Source of the DNA: Epinephelus fuscoguttatus
Lineage: Eukaryota > Chordata > Actinopteri > Perciformes > Serranidae
Direction: 5' to 3'
Length of the DNA stretch: 64,000 nt
NCBI RefSeq assembly: GCF_011397635.1
Contig: NC_064759.1
Span: 23,274,428-23,338,427 of the forward strand
In this document: in pieces, positions 1 through 12,100 of the stretch
Layout: each line of letters starts with the position of its first letter
Position numbering within the stretch: the first letter of the stretch is position 1
Translations under genes and position numbers: made by a program
Notes under the pieces: model-generated
What the model was told of the DNA's origin: nothing
The model's database searches: none
What the model saw: only the letters and a program-made list of their open reading frames with translations

Positions 1-154
1 AACCTTCAAGGAATTGATTTATTCCATACAATTCACAAAGAATTTCAAGGACCTGTGGCAACCCTGAGGATGATAATGATACATTTGGCTGAAATCATTG
101 CACTTCACACTTTTTTTTATCCCTGCACAAATTTAAAGTGAAAGGGAGGCTGAC

Positions 155-290
155 CTCGAGCGGGCAGCAGCCACACAGTTGGGATGATCATCAGGTAGGA
201 CCCCTTTCCCCATAGGGGTAGGCAAAAATGGCAGACCGCTTATTCCCACAAACTCCCTCAGAGCAGTTTCTGCTCGACCATAGGCTGCTC
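155..290 (-). CDS. hacl1: hacl1 coding exon 9 (last one in the window)
   Basis: Residues 213-257, with [18 protein letters not shown] of the central domain, then two bases of the next codon. Acceptor CCAACAG, donor GTCAGC. Bases 1-154 are the start of the next intron; no further exon is visible there. Confidence 0.94.
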
Positions 291-2419
291 CTGTTGGGCA
301 CGACAATACTCATATCATCATGACTTACCTAATGAACTACTTGATTCACAAGCGTGTTATTCGTTGTAATAGAGACAGTGCAAATGTTTGATGTTACCTT
401 TGCCGATGATGACTAATGGTCTTTTAGCTGCTTTCAAGACAGAGATGGCTTCAGTGATTGCACCGTGGGGAGCCACACTGACTGGTGGAGCTGGACAGCA
501 GGACACAACTCTACAGGAGAAAGATACTTCTTTGAATTTCAATATGTCTGGAATCACAGGAGTTATACTGAGCAGAAATAATAGCATATTTATAAAAAAA
601 TGATTGCAAACCTGACTGTGCTCCTGTCCACTTTAGCATTGACCATATCCCCTGCAATGTCCACATAACAAGCACCTGGACGCCCATACATGCTTGTGCG
701 AACTGCCTGTGAGCAAACACACATAGTTAAACAATTAAACTTAATATCATCTAACTATGTAAAATCTCTTATGTAGTCTGCTGTGATAAAAAAAACAACA
801 CAAACAAAGATCACACAATATAACATTAAGCTGGTATATTACCTTCTCTATCACTGAGGGGATGGCTTCCAGACTGCTGGGCCTTGCAGAGAACTTGCTA
901 TAAAGGCGACATGCTTCCACCTAGCGACAATTGAAAAACAGGGTCAATTTGATGAAGCATCAGCTGACAAAAATCCACATGAAGGCATGCATTACCTGAG
1001 GAAACTCCTGAAAGGCTCCTGCTGTTTCCTGGTTTCGATCCGAGGAGCCTCCAATAACAACCACTGGCCTGCACAAAGGCAATATACACTTGATAAACAA
1101 CGTGACCAGGGCCCACAGGAACCACGTCAAAACTGTATATGCACCACAAGCTGCATCAGTTTATCAAGTCATACCAGCAGTTGATGTTAGCGTTGGCCAT
1201 TCCACCCAGAGCATGAATGAGTCCAGGTCCAGACACCACCAGGCAGGCACCTGGTCTGAATACAACCAACCACAAGATAAGGCAACATGTAAAATGCATC
1301 CAGCTGCTCCGTTTATTCTGTTGAGTTAATAAATGTCTTACCTTCCAGTGAGGTATCCAACAGCAGATGCTGCATAGCATGCCTGTTGGGTGACAGAATT
1401 GATTTTACATTAACATATCCTCGTGTTATATTTAAGGATTATAGATACAGGTAAGCAATGTACCAGAATATTAAGTGTTTTACCGCTTGTTCATTATGCA
1501 TTCCCACATATTTGATCCCTTCAGCCTGAGCAGCCATGGCCACTTCCATGATAGGAATGCCAACGATCCCAAACATGTACTCCACTTTCTGCAGGTAGAG
1601 AAAATGAGCTTTTATAAACTGACACTGCAATGTAGGTACATCATTCATCATTATCCTCAGCCTATATCAGTAATCAGTGCTTAGGGAGGAACAGAAGATA
1701 CTGAACAACCCAACACATTTCCTGAACCTTCAAGCTGACATTGGACAATGCCAAATTGTAGATTACACTAGCACAAACATTAATTTATTCCATCCTCAAA
1801 ATACTAAAATACTTCATCATCAAAATACTGCAACCTGACTCTCTATTATCTGGCTTGGTTACACTTGGTTTACTGTTAGAAACTGGCTGACTTTATGTGG
1901 TTTTGCTATGGTTTTTCAACTAGTCTGATTTTATCAGGTTTTATAATGTGAAACTATTGTTTTTATTACTTTTATTATTTATGAAATGAGTGAATTTGGG
2001 CACCTCCAATGCAAGTGCTCCCCTGAATAGTGTCTATGAGTCTGTGTTTAGGGGTGTATGTTGTATGATGCAGCGGCTTTGAGTCCAAACCAAATTTTCC
2101 TGTGGACAATAAGGTATACCTTACCTTACTTTACCTGTACTAGTTTTAAGAAGGAGTGTGACTACACATAAATTAACTGCATTTTACAGGATTAAAAGTT
2201 TGAACTTGACTGCGCAGGACTTGAACTTTGACACACTTTTTGCATAACGTGCATGCGTGGTCACACTGTTACCTTTCAGCGCAGACACCACCGCTAAGTT
2301 AAGTTAAAGGTAAGAAGCAGAAATTAAAAACTTCATACATATCCTCAATGTGTTTTAAACGGTCTTACCTGAGCCTTCAGAGACTCAGCTATCAGTTGAG
2401 CTCCTGTCACGTCGTCCAT
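155..2419 (-). CDS. hacl1: 2-hydroxyacyl-CoA lyase 1, N-terminal part (9 coding exons, 3' end outside window)
   Basis: This peroxisomal thiamine-diphosphate enzyme cleaves 2-hydroxyacyl-CoAs to formyl-CoA and an aldehyde shortened by one carbon, in alpha-oxidation of phytanic and other 2-hydroxy fatty acids. Coding exons, in order of transcription, are 2369-2419, 1484-1588, 1342-1382, 1175-1255, 996-1068, 843-920, 612-706, 398-510 and 155-290. They join in frame to about 257 residues, against about 580 for the family. Visible landmarks are FGIVGIP (residues 23-29), the NEQA segment holding the expected catalytic glutamate that activates the cofactor (Glu50), [22 protein letters not shown], and [11 protein letters not shown] in the central domain. 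The diphosphate-binding C-terminal domain and peroxisomal targeting tail lie left of the window. The start codon is the first in-frame ATG after the promoter-like segment. Identity rests on close resemblance to vertebrate HACL1. Confidence 0.96.
398..510 (-). CDS. hacl1: hacl1 coding exon 8
   Basis: Residues 175-212 plus the first base of Gly213. It carries the variable inter-domain linker, then [12 protein letters not shown] at the start of the central domain. Acceptor CTGTAG, donor GTAACA. Confidence 0.94.
612..706 (-). CDS. hacl1: hacl1 coding exon 7
   Basis: Residues 144-174 plus two bases of Arg175. It includes [11 protein letters not shown], the conserved end of the first domain. Acceptor CTCACAG, donor GTTTGC. 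Confidence 0.94.
843..920 (-). CDS. hacl1: hacl1 coding exon 6
   Basis: Residues 118-143, starting [16 protein letters not shown]. Acceptor CGCTAG (weak pyrimidine tract), donor GTAATA, phase 0 at both ends. Confidence 0.93.
996..1068 (-). CDS. hacl1: hacl1 coding exon 5
   Basis: Residues 93-117, containing PVVVIGGSS and GAFQEFPQ, typical of HACL1 and related oxalyl-CoA decarboxylases. Acceptor GTGCAG, donor GTAATG, phase 0 at the 3' end. Confidence 0.95.
1175..1255 (-). CDS. hacl1: hacl1 coding exon 4
   Basis: Completes Arg66 and encodes [18 protein letters not shown] and MANANINC, the conserved loop of the pyrimidine-binding domain, ending two bases into Trp93. Acceptor TTCAG, donor GTATGA. 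Confidence 0.95.
1342..1382 (-). CDS. hacl1: hacl1 coding exon 3
   Basis: Residues 53-65 ([13 protein letters not shown]) plus two bases of Arg66. Acceptor CAACAG, donor GTAAG. This 41-nt exon is too short for simple ORF detection but is required to join exons 2 and 4 in frame. Confidence 0.93.
1484..1588 (-). CDS. hacl1: hacl1 coding exon 2
   Basis: Residues 18-52, phase 0 at both ends, with CTGCAG acceptor and GTAAAA donor. It holds FGIVGIP and the cofactor-activating glutamate of NEQA (residue 50). The residue two before it is His where human HACL1 has Arg. Confidence 0.95.
2369..2419 (-). CDS. hacl1: hacl1 coding exon 1 (start codon)
   Basis: Residues 1-17, beginning [10 protein letters not shown] and ending at CAG before a GTAAG donor (phase 0). 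The short N-terminus matches the family, in which the first residues before the PYR domain are variable. Confidence 0.93.
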
Positions 2420-2660
2420 GGCTGTCCGCAGGCTGTTAGCTACGGTTTGTTACACTGTTGTCTGTCTGCAGAGGTACAAGTGAGGCCAAATTGTTATAAA
2501 CCGTTATAACTACAGCTACACGAACAAGTTATTGACCCTCGTTTGATTCAATCCTCTACCTTCCCCTTGAACCCGCCCCATTCCTATCGCTTCCGGGTTT
2601 CAAGCCAATCAGAGGCGCTACGAACGAGTGACCTCACACCAATGAACCAATAATATTATA
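2420..2660 (-). promoter_or_regulatory. hacl1: hacl1 5' leader and promoter-like segment
   Basis: The segment upstream of the hacl1 start is less AT-rich than its surroundings. It has an ETS-type CCGGAAG on the minus strand (2590-2596) and CCAAT pentamers on the plus strand near 2605 and around 2640-2650, as in many housekeeping promoters. There is no clear TATA box. The transcription start was not determined. Confidence 0.5.
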
Positions 2661-4494
2661 GGTTCCTTGTCATGATTCATAAACACTACCCTGCCAATCA
2701 TTACAAGCTGAAATATATTTAAAAAGCAGGAACACAAACTGGTCTTTCTGTGATGAACATTTTGAAACTGGTTTATAGCTTTTTGGCGTTATTCTCACAC
2801 CGAGAAATTCTGAAAGGACTTCTGCAGATTTATCAGGGACCTTATCTCTAAAGACTTCTTTATTATGGGAAAATGTGGTGTTAGGTTTCCTCAAGTACCC
2901 AAGAAGACAACGTTTTTATTAAGAACTTTAGTAATGATTCTGGCAAAGTATTATATCCATATGTAAGTTTAGCAATAATAAACCTCACTACACGAAATTG
3001 CTCTTTGATTCCACCAACAAAAAGGCTATTGCTATCTTTATGTCTTATAATATCTTTGTGTAGTGTGCTATCTCCCTGGCTCTGTTATTGATGTGTTTGT
3101 GTGCTTTGAACTGGATCACTGCTACACTTGAAGAATGAAGAACGAAGAATGTTACTTTGCCCCACACAAGGAACATTACACATCCTCTGGCAGGTAGATT
3201 TAGCACTGGAATATAATAATGCAGAGCCAACTGTACTCACCTCACTGCACCTACTGTTTACCCATACATTTAAAATGAAAAATTCAAACTTAAAAATGTG
3301 TTGAATCTCCTTTGTTATTTGTTGTACAATTCTAAATTCAATCCTGCTATCATACTTTAACCTGTCCCAGTTGAATGTGTATATCAACAGTATTTCAGAT
3401 TAGTTAACTATTTGTAATTTAGTTATGGTTTAGCTACAGTTTGCAGTGGTTCTCTGGTGGTTTAACTACATTCAAATCTCAGTAGCTTTTTAGTTAGTTA
3501 CCTTATCTGGGTTATGTAGTTTATATACTTAATTACAAACTACATATTCATAGTATTGTCGTGATGTATTTTGTCATGCAATGGGGCACAATGCCACAGT
3601 GTACTAGCCACAGTTGTCATTTAATTACAATCACCTGCTATTTTATATACTATGAATTTCTCTAATTGCTTAGCATTTTCCTGATTCCACCCCAACAATT
3701 AGTCTCAATATTTTCTTTAAAACTCATCCTCAGGCTGCCTTGGTGACCGTTTTAATGTAGTTTCCTGCAGATAAATTACACAACTGATCATAACAAATGA
3801 AAAAGCAAATGACATATAATGCCAGCTTTAAAGACTTTCATATGGCAATGTCTTAAACAGCTCTAAATCGTATTGTTTAAATCATTGCTGTTTTGGAATA
3901 AGGCTGATGAGTACATCAAAACATCTTAATGAATCAAGACTCTTGCCGTCATCTGCAATAAATGATAGGTGTGGCCAAGGCCAAGGCTGAACACACAACA
4001 AAAAAACTTTACAAAACATAAATGGCACATTTGTAATAGATGAGAGATTAATCAAGGATCAGTACGAATAAAATCTGAGGGATAATGTTGAACTGATAAA
4101 TATCAGCAGTCACAATATTAAGAGTAAAGCTTTAACACCAGTGCATATTAGTTACCCTAAAAATATAAAAAGGAAAAAAATGATAGTTCACTCATATTAG
4201 TGCCTTGAAATGAGCTGTACACCATTGTTATGCTGTCTTTTGACTTTTCAAAATCTTAAAGCAGTTAGTAATGACACTAACTATGGCTCTTTTCTGTTGA
4301 CATCTCCCAGTAAGCTCTGACAACAAGCCCGCATGAACAGTACCATCAACCCATAACTGAAGCAGCTAAATGGAACATCATTTATTAGATTTTCACTCAT
4401 GCTTTACAGTGACATGTCAAAATGTGTCAAACTTCTTCAAATGCGTCATGTAGTTTGACAGAATCAAAAGACAATACTCCAAAGAAGACTCATG
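2661..4494. other. hacl1-ankrd28 intergenic region
   Basis: AT-rich spacer between the 5' end of hacl1 and the 3' end of ankrd28, both on the minus strand. Apart from the decayed ORF at 2670-2900 I see no supported exon, RNA gene or clear transposon. Nothing resembling biotinidase is present. Confidence 0.7.
2670..2900 (-). pseudogene. Decayed ZAD-like zinc-finger N-terminal fragment (tentative)
   Basis: A minus-strand open frame reads KEVFRDKVPDKSAEVLSEFL, then GVRITPKSYKPVSKC, and later KYISACNDW. The pattern (an Arg/Lys-rich stretch, a helix with ITP-type turn, then a Cys near a Lys-Cys pair) recalls zinc-finger-associated domains at the N-terminus of some C2H2 proteins. No ATG start, no partner exons and only some of the expected cysteines are visible. 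It may be a relic, a transposon fragment, or coincidence. Confidence 0.22.
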
Positions 4495-5832
4495 TTCATT
4501 ATTAAATAACTCATTTCTTTATTACTCATAAAATATACAGCAATCTCAGTACTGAAAGAATTCATTGGAGCGTTGAATTCACAGTCATAATTTCTATGTA
4601 CATGCTAGTTTCATCCCTCTTCAAGAAAAAGCAAGGAAAAGGAAAAAAAACGTCTTTTCCGTTCTACAGAAACTAGCAAATGTATTGTACATATTTCCAG
4701 TTAAAAGGATTTTTTTTCAACAGACAGAAAAGGGGGAGATTTGAATCATGGTAGGATCGAGTGGTTTCATTTTTTCCTGTAGTTAAAGCAAGCAAAACCT
4801 GTCAACAAACATTGACTAATATAAGAGCAAAAAATATCATTCAAACAGAAGGAAAATCAAACGCTGCCCTATCATTGGTTTACAGTGTTTCTTCTCACAA
4901 AGCTGAGCCTCAGATACCTCAGTACAGGATCAGTGCTTCTTAGAAATGTCTCATTACTTGCCTAGTGCGCATCACTGTACTTTCACAGCTGCCTCAACAA
5001 ACTCATCATTTCTCAGTAACTAATGAAGGCACAAAATGAACACATAAATAGGAACCGAAATTACACAAATAATTTATTCTTGAAAGACTAAACCGCAATG
5101 GACAGGTCAATATACAAAGGTAAGGTCGATCAACTTAAAAATTACCTGGTGCACATATCAAATGTTTTTGAATGACTCAGGTCAGTAAATCAGATTTTTT
5201 CCCCCCTAAAGAGTTTAAGACATGAACATGGGTATATTAAAATTTTGATCTGAAAAAATAAATGATTTTCCGCCTGTAGGATTTACAGACTTGATGACAA
5301 GTGCATTCTGACAGATGTAGTGTGCGGATATCAACCTTCTCTAACTCATCAAGACATTTCAAAAATGAAAACTGGCTCCTTTTCCCCCCAACTAACCAAT
5401 AAACCCCCAAAAATTCTCAGTCGCATTTACACAGTTAAAACTGGGTTAAAACGCATCCATGTCTTTTGGTCCCTGTCGGTTTAGCTCTCTGTGAAGTGCT
5501 ACCATCCCTCTTTAGCAAGTTATTGCCGTACAAAAGTCGCTGTCCGCCCAACGAGTACAGTTTTTAGCACTCAAGAAGTCAGTGTTGGTAAAGCAGCGGT
5601 TACTGAGGTCCAGTATCAGCTGAAGGACACCTGGTGCTGGATGAGGTCTGGATGAGTGTGGGCCAGCCTGCTGCACTTCCTCCCTCTCTTGCTCTCTGGT
5701 GGGGAGGGGAAAGGGGGGGGACTCTTAAGGCTCCTGTGGGGGCTTTTCTTTCTTCTGCCCTCCCAAGCTGGCGGTGGGTGATTTTTAAGACACAGTGTGT
5801 GTGTTTATGCATTTGTCGCTCCCTCCTGCCCT
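4495..5832 (-). other. ankrd28: ankrd28 3' untranslated region (extent inferred)
   Basis: About 1.3 kb of AT-rich sequence after the stop, without other coding signs. The 3' limit is set by the AATAAA signal at 4518-4523. A second AATAAA (tttatt on the plus strand near 5070-5080) could give a shorter transcript. Confidence 0.55.
4518..4523 (-). terminator. ankrd28: Polyadenylation signal AATAAA, ankrd28
   Basis: A canonical hexamer on the minus strand 1.3 kb past the stop, just before sequence that no longer resembles a transcript end. Cleavage would fall near 4495-4505. Confidence 0.45.
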
Positions 5833-6116
5833 TCAGTACGTCTCAGAGTCTGAGTCATTGAGCTCTTCGTCCTTGTAGAGGCCGTCGTGATGGCTGATGT
5901 TGTTGAAACTGCAGTAGGAGCTGTGCTCGTCGCGCAGCGCCGGCAGGCTGTCGAAGGTGACGCTCTTGGAGGGGCTGGTAGTGTAGTGGTTAATGGCATT
6001 GAAAGGGAGGGTGGGTGCCGGGGTGCAGGGGGACACAGGCATCATGGTGGCCAGGATGAGGGCTAGGCAGTCTGCCACATCTTTGTTGGGGGCACAAGCC
6101 AAGGCGGGTGTGTAAC
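5833..6116 (-). CDS. ankrd28: ankrd28 coding exon 28 (stop codon)
   Basis: Residues 959-1052 and a TGA stop at 5833-5835. [20 protein letters not shown] closes the repeat stack. A Ser/Thr/Pro-rich tail then ends [10 protein letters not shown], as in human ANKRD28. Acceptor TGTTTCAG. Confidence 0.97.
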
Positions 6117-9100
6117 CTGAAACAATGACAGCAGAGTAGTGTTACATACTCTGTTAAAGTAATACACAGCTTCGATTTCAGGCATTGGTATTTCATCTGT
6201 TTAACCACCAGTGTGCAGGATTTAGCTGTGAGGTTGAAAAACTAAAATTTCTCCCCTTCACTCCTTGGAAGAGAACCTAATCTGTATGCATACATAAATG
6301 GCTCATTAGAAGGTAACAAAAACACAACTATTTTTCTTTTCAGGTGATTGTAAACTAATGAAAACACAGTTAGGAATATTATATATAATTTCTGCCAATT
6401 ATTGCCTCTAAATCCTACACACTGAATTTTTAACAATGAAAGAAAAATCTGAAGGCTGTCCGTCATTTTGACAAGTTAGAACAACGAGGGCAATCTACAG
6501 TAATTCACACCCCCGTCCAGATGGTGGTGTGTGCATATTAATTGGCTATTATCTTATCTTGTCTTTGATCTCATGTGCATGACCTTGTTGTTTAGCAGTT
6601 TTAGCCATCACACTGGTAGGCTGTAATGCTACACAGCAATGCAAAATGTCTCTGCTGTGACTGCCGAAAAACATCATTCATTTCCTGTATGTGGTGTTGG
6701 CATGAAAAGTGACCGCACAGTCAGTGTCTCTGGTCATCTTTTCTCCCCATGCCCTTATAAATGCAAAATCTATATGCCATATTGTTAAAAATGAATTAAT
6801 GAAAATTAAATACTATTAAATATGTCATTATCATTAAAAAAAAAGATGGGTAATGATAGATTATACAACTCAAAATGAAGACAAGAAGAAAGTCTAATGC
6901 AGCCACTGCACTGGACCTTTAAATGATTTGGCAGTAATTACATGGCTTTTCAGATTCACTACACATAAAATCGTAATGGGCCTCAAAATTTCTCATTAAG
7001 CTGATCTCAAAAATCCATGTAAGACCTGACCGAGGCATATTTTAATTGCTTGGTTATCAAATTATGATCCTGTTTTACCTGGTCTGTCTTATTATTTATT
7101 CCCTAAATGAACTTTATCCACAACATTAGTCACGTGTTTTAAAAGGTTAACACACAGCTGAAATGTCTCAAGTGTTGAACTAATTTAAACTGAATATAAA
7201 AGCAGCCTGTATGCTTAGTTGGCCCTTTCTGACACACTTTAAAAAACCAAAATATATTAAAGACAATGGTTATTAGTAAGAGAAAAACAAGATTGTGAAT
7301 TTACCGTTTTCATCAACTGCAAGTACACTGGCTCCCTTTGCAAGCAGCTCTTGCACCACCACAGTTAAACCATTTCTTGCAGCCACGTGTAGAGGCCTTA
7401 AAAGAAACATAAAACATGGATGCACCAACAGGAAAGTCAATATTGCGCAATTTATATCTCTACATTAATAATTCAAATCTCCAGAGTAATCTACCCACAC
7501 CACCACTCCATTCCATCACTCAGATGCAGCAAGAGACCAGACACTAATGTCACATAAGTGATACATACGTCTGTAAGGCGGCGTTAGTGGCATTAATGAG
7601 GTTTCTATCTGTAATCTTCTCCAATATCAACAAGGCACTGGTTTCATGTCCCTGTGGAAAAGAAGTAAAGTGTGATCAATATCAAAAACAACCTCACAGA
7701 AGAAATATGCAGTAAATATAAAATGTTTATAGCACTGAAACACATGCTTGCAAGACAATGCTGTTTACTTGCAGCTGTAGAGTGTAAGAACAGTGCCACC
7801 ACATGGCCATACGAACCTTACTGCAGGCAAGATGAAGTGCAGTGTTCTTCACAGCATCCTGCAGAGTGAGATCTGCTTTCGCACTGCTCACCAGCAGTTC
7901 TGATCGTCAAACACAGGAAACATATTAAAGTTAATTCAATACAGCGCTGATTATTACATCCCCCAGAGATATTTATTTTCCAATCCGGTGGGTAAAATAG
8001 AGAAACGTTCATACCAACAGCGTTAGTCTGGCCATTTTCAGCAGCCATCATAAGCGGGGTCTTCCCTGCGGCGTCCACACTGTTGACCTGAGCGTTGTGG
8101 CTCAGCAGCAGCTGCAGACACTCTACATGGTCAGTGAAGGCTGCTGCATGTAGTGGGGTCCTGTAAGAATAACATAAGAACAAAGCTCACTTTTATCATA
8201 CAGTCATTATGTGAGCTTTTTAATACAGTTACAAATAAGGCTGAAACTAATCAATAAAATTGATTAAAATCGATGAAGAAAAAAAGGTTGGCAATAAATT
8301 TCATCACTGATTCACTGGGTTTATGTTATGACGCACGGCAAACGCTGCAACAAAGTCTCCACTGTGTCCAGCGAGTGAGTGCGTCGCGTCATGTAACATG
8401 GGATACTCTGTCCACACTGAATCTGTTGAATATGCACTTCTGTTACGTCATGTCATACTCTAGATCAGACTGGAGACGTTACTACTTAAAAGATGGGTAA
8501 GTAGCCTACTTGTTTTCTTTCAACGTTTGTACTTTTTAAAAGAGAAAACTACTTTTATAATGTTATATTTGCTGGAAATGACAAACAACATATCCAACAG
8601 CATGTAGGCTGTGATTAGCAACAGTCATTTACCAGAAACTCTCAGCTCTCTGGTGAACACCCTCCAGCCAGGTGTCACCTTATTTAGGTTATTGTAGTGA
8701 AATACGGAGGCATTGTACAGAGAACTCATTTCAGCTTCACCAATCAGCCGTTCCTTGTCCATTGTGGCACTTTCAAAGCGAGCGACAGGAGTAAATCGAG
8801 TCGCCAGCAGCGAGTTAGGATATGCCAATAGGAAACAATGCAATCAAACTGATTTTGCCTCCGACACTTTCATGGCATCGCATTAACAGTGTACACTTTA
8901 GGTCGGACATTCATGCCATAAGTCAGAGACAGTCCACAGTAAATCATTAATTTCTTCACAACAGAAACTTGAGCAACAGCTTATCAAATATATAATAGTT
9001 ACATTTACCTTTTAATATCAGTGCATTTATACATTCCCAAAGTCCATTTTTTTTTATTATTGTAGTGGCCTTGACAGTTTTTTTTTATTATTTGAAAGTT

Positions 9101-12100
9101 GCATTGTACAAGAAGCCAAGGAATAAGTTTCATTTTTTTTGTATAAAATGCTCTAAATAATAAAATTTGGCTTTCTTTTTATTTGGTTAAAAAAATCAAT
9201 TAATTGAAATAATAACCAACAAGTTAATTGTTTTTTAAAATAGTCATTAGTTGCAGCCCTCATTTCATACCCCCTGAGGCTGTTACACTTGTCTATGATG
9301 TGTTTGTACCTATTTTTACTGTCTTTGGTGTTGACAATGGCAGGGCCCAGAGTGTCTATCAGCATTTCGGCAGCGCCTTCGTTGTCATGGATCCTGAACA
9401 AGAAAAAGACGTGCACAATTATGTCATCCGTTACAGGTCTTGTCCTGATGTATTCGCTGATCGAAACAGGAGACGGCTCAAGATCTTACACAGCACAGTG
9501 GAGGGGGCTGAAAGAATTGCCTTCGGCCTTGTGAAAAACCTCTTGTTCAAGCAAAACCTCCACGCACGTATCGTGACCTGCGGGAGAAAAAGCATTAACC
9601 AGATCAGCCTTCCTTTGAGTGCTCACAATCAGCACTCTGTTAAAACATCTGTCCTTGCCAGCATGTGTCAACATTTAGCCTTTGGGTGCAAAAGGAAATT
9701 TCATAAAAACACAGAATAAAGAACAGACATAAAAAATAAATCATCCATGTCTATTTCATATCTACATTTGCTTGAGTGCTCATTTTTGCTTTCTTGGCAG
9801 CTTGCCTGTCTTTAAGAGCATACATTACCAAACATCTGATGTACATTCCCATAACTATATTGACTGCTTTTTAAGGAACTCTTCAAAGCCTCATCTCTGT
9901 ACCATTGTAGCAGGCCCAGTGCAGTGGGGTGTAGCCTTGGTTGTCTGTTAAGACAGGGAGTGTTTCCACTGATTGGGCAGCATGCAGCAGGCCTCCCAGT
10001 ACCCCAATGTGTCCGCATGCCGCTGACAGGTGGACTGGTGTGCGTCCTTTACAATCCCGCACCAGGAAGTTGGCGCTGTGCTGAAGCAAGGCCTCCACGC
10101 ATTCCTCGTGACCGGTCACCGCCTGAATCCAGGTAACAGTAGATGTTAGTGTTCTGACTGTTGACTGATCATATCCTGAATGATTATGTGTTTCAAATGT
10201 TTGATGAAAGCGGACCAATGTTTATTCCTTCTGTTGACATACAGGCAGAGCTGCACAGTCTAAATCAAAATCTGAGATAAGCTGACTAGCTGCCATTAAG
10301 CAGAAAAAATAAATTGGATAAATCCATATCCAAATGTGGTCCCTCAGTAAATATACAGTATGTGTCTGTGTGTGTGTGTGTGTTTGTGTAAAAGAATGGG
10401 AACGTCTCCTTACCCCTCTATGTAGGGCTGTCCTGCCCCACTTATCTTTGGCTTCTACACTGGCTCCCTTATTTAGCAGAGAATACACACAATCTGTGTG
10501 TCCACTCAGGACTGACAGCATCAGGGGGGTTCTAGGAGACAGAAATAGAAAATAATGTCAGCAATGACTTTAGAACATGAGTAAGGAACAAATAAATACA
10601 TCACAAACATATTTTACTTACTGTCCATTCCCATCTTGAATGTCGACTGCACTTTGAAGATCAGCATTTCCAATCAGCAAACGCAAACACTCTGAATGAC
10701 CATTAGTAGCTGCAGGGAAAGAACGAACACTCATTGTTCATTATATAATACTGAATGTGGTTTTGAAATTTCAGATGTAGGCAAACTCCTGAGCCACCAA
10801 GTCCAGGTCCATACCTGCAGCATGGATGGGGGTTCGCTTCAAGGTGAAGTCCTTAACAAGGATGGAGGCTCCCTGGTTGATCAGGACATCCACACACTCT
10901 ACATGGCCCTTAAAAGCAGCCAGGTCTAGGGGCGTGCGCCCTTGGCTGTTTCTCACATCTAGATCCAGCAGAGACTGCACCAGAACCTCCATTGCTTGGT
11001 GGTGACCATGGTATGCCTGTGTGATTAATTTACCATGAATATGTTACCATAAAGAAGCTGAAACTGAGGATAATGCCATAATAAGGATAGTAGGATAAAG
11101 AGAATACGTATGATTACTCACAGCAAGGTGCAGGGGGCTGACGGGGGCTCTGACATCCGAGTCATTCAGGATGTCTGTCCCTGAGGTTTCCATTAGCTGA
11201 ACAAACCAGGTACACAAGTTATAACCTACTTCAGATTTAAGGATGCACTGATTGTGAAATCCTGTGCTGATACTGATTTAAAAATAACACTTTGGCTGAC
11301 AGCCAATACCAATTCTTTGTTGCTGTTTCTCACCAAAAACTAAATTTTACAAGATTACATCTGAAAAAAATCATGTTAACATTAATTTTTCGAATAGCGC
11401 TTGACACATCATAACCTAACTCTATGCAACCTCCATCAGCAGTTAGTTCAAGCTACCAGTCGCTTGGAGTTGATGACAGCTAGCTCTACTTCCGCTGATG
11501 TCAACATGGATCTGCTGTTTACAATGTACATTATCAGGCAACAATAGGGTGCATCCCCATGACGCGTCAATACTGAGATTACTGTGTTCTTTCATCCTGA
11601 AGGTGTCCTAGGATGTAAGATATCTATTTTTCCCCAAACACATTTTCTATTTTCTCCAGGAGCTTTTTTAGCCTGCGCAAAATTGATGTGACACAAAAGA
11701 AAAACATCGGCCGCTGCCATTGGTGAATGTCATTTTGTTTGCCAATAGGCTGATGGCAGTCAACGAGGCGAAAAACAGCCAATATCAATGTTCAGCTGAT
11801 AAATCAGTGCATCCTTAAAGTGCATTTAAATCACTTGCTTAGACACTAAGCTCAGTACTACAGATGATCTTGGCATTGTTGCCTACTCTGAAGGCAAAAG
11901 TCAGAAAAAGATCAGCTCACTGTACTTATATCTACCATCAAATTCAAAATAACAGAGCAACTTTTCAATCTTGCGAGATCTTGAGATCTTACTCAGGCAA
12001 CGTAAAATAGCCATCACAAAGCAGAACGAGCAAAATATAAGAGACGAAAACTAGGAAGTAGAAAAAGAAGTACAAATTTAACTCACCACATCTAGGGGTG

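Noticed and set aside
6117..7304. Long ankrd28 intron 27 searched for a hidden exon
   Set aside because: Exons 27 and 28 join exactly as in human ANKRD28, so nothing is missing.
9228..9719. 163-codon plus-strand ORF
   Set aside because: It runs antisense over ankrd28 exons 22 and 23, whose minus-strand reading frame and splice sites are clear.
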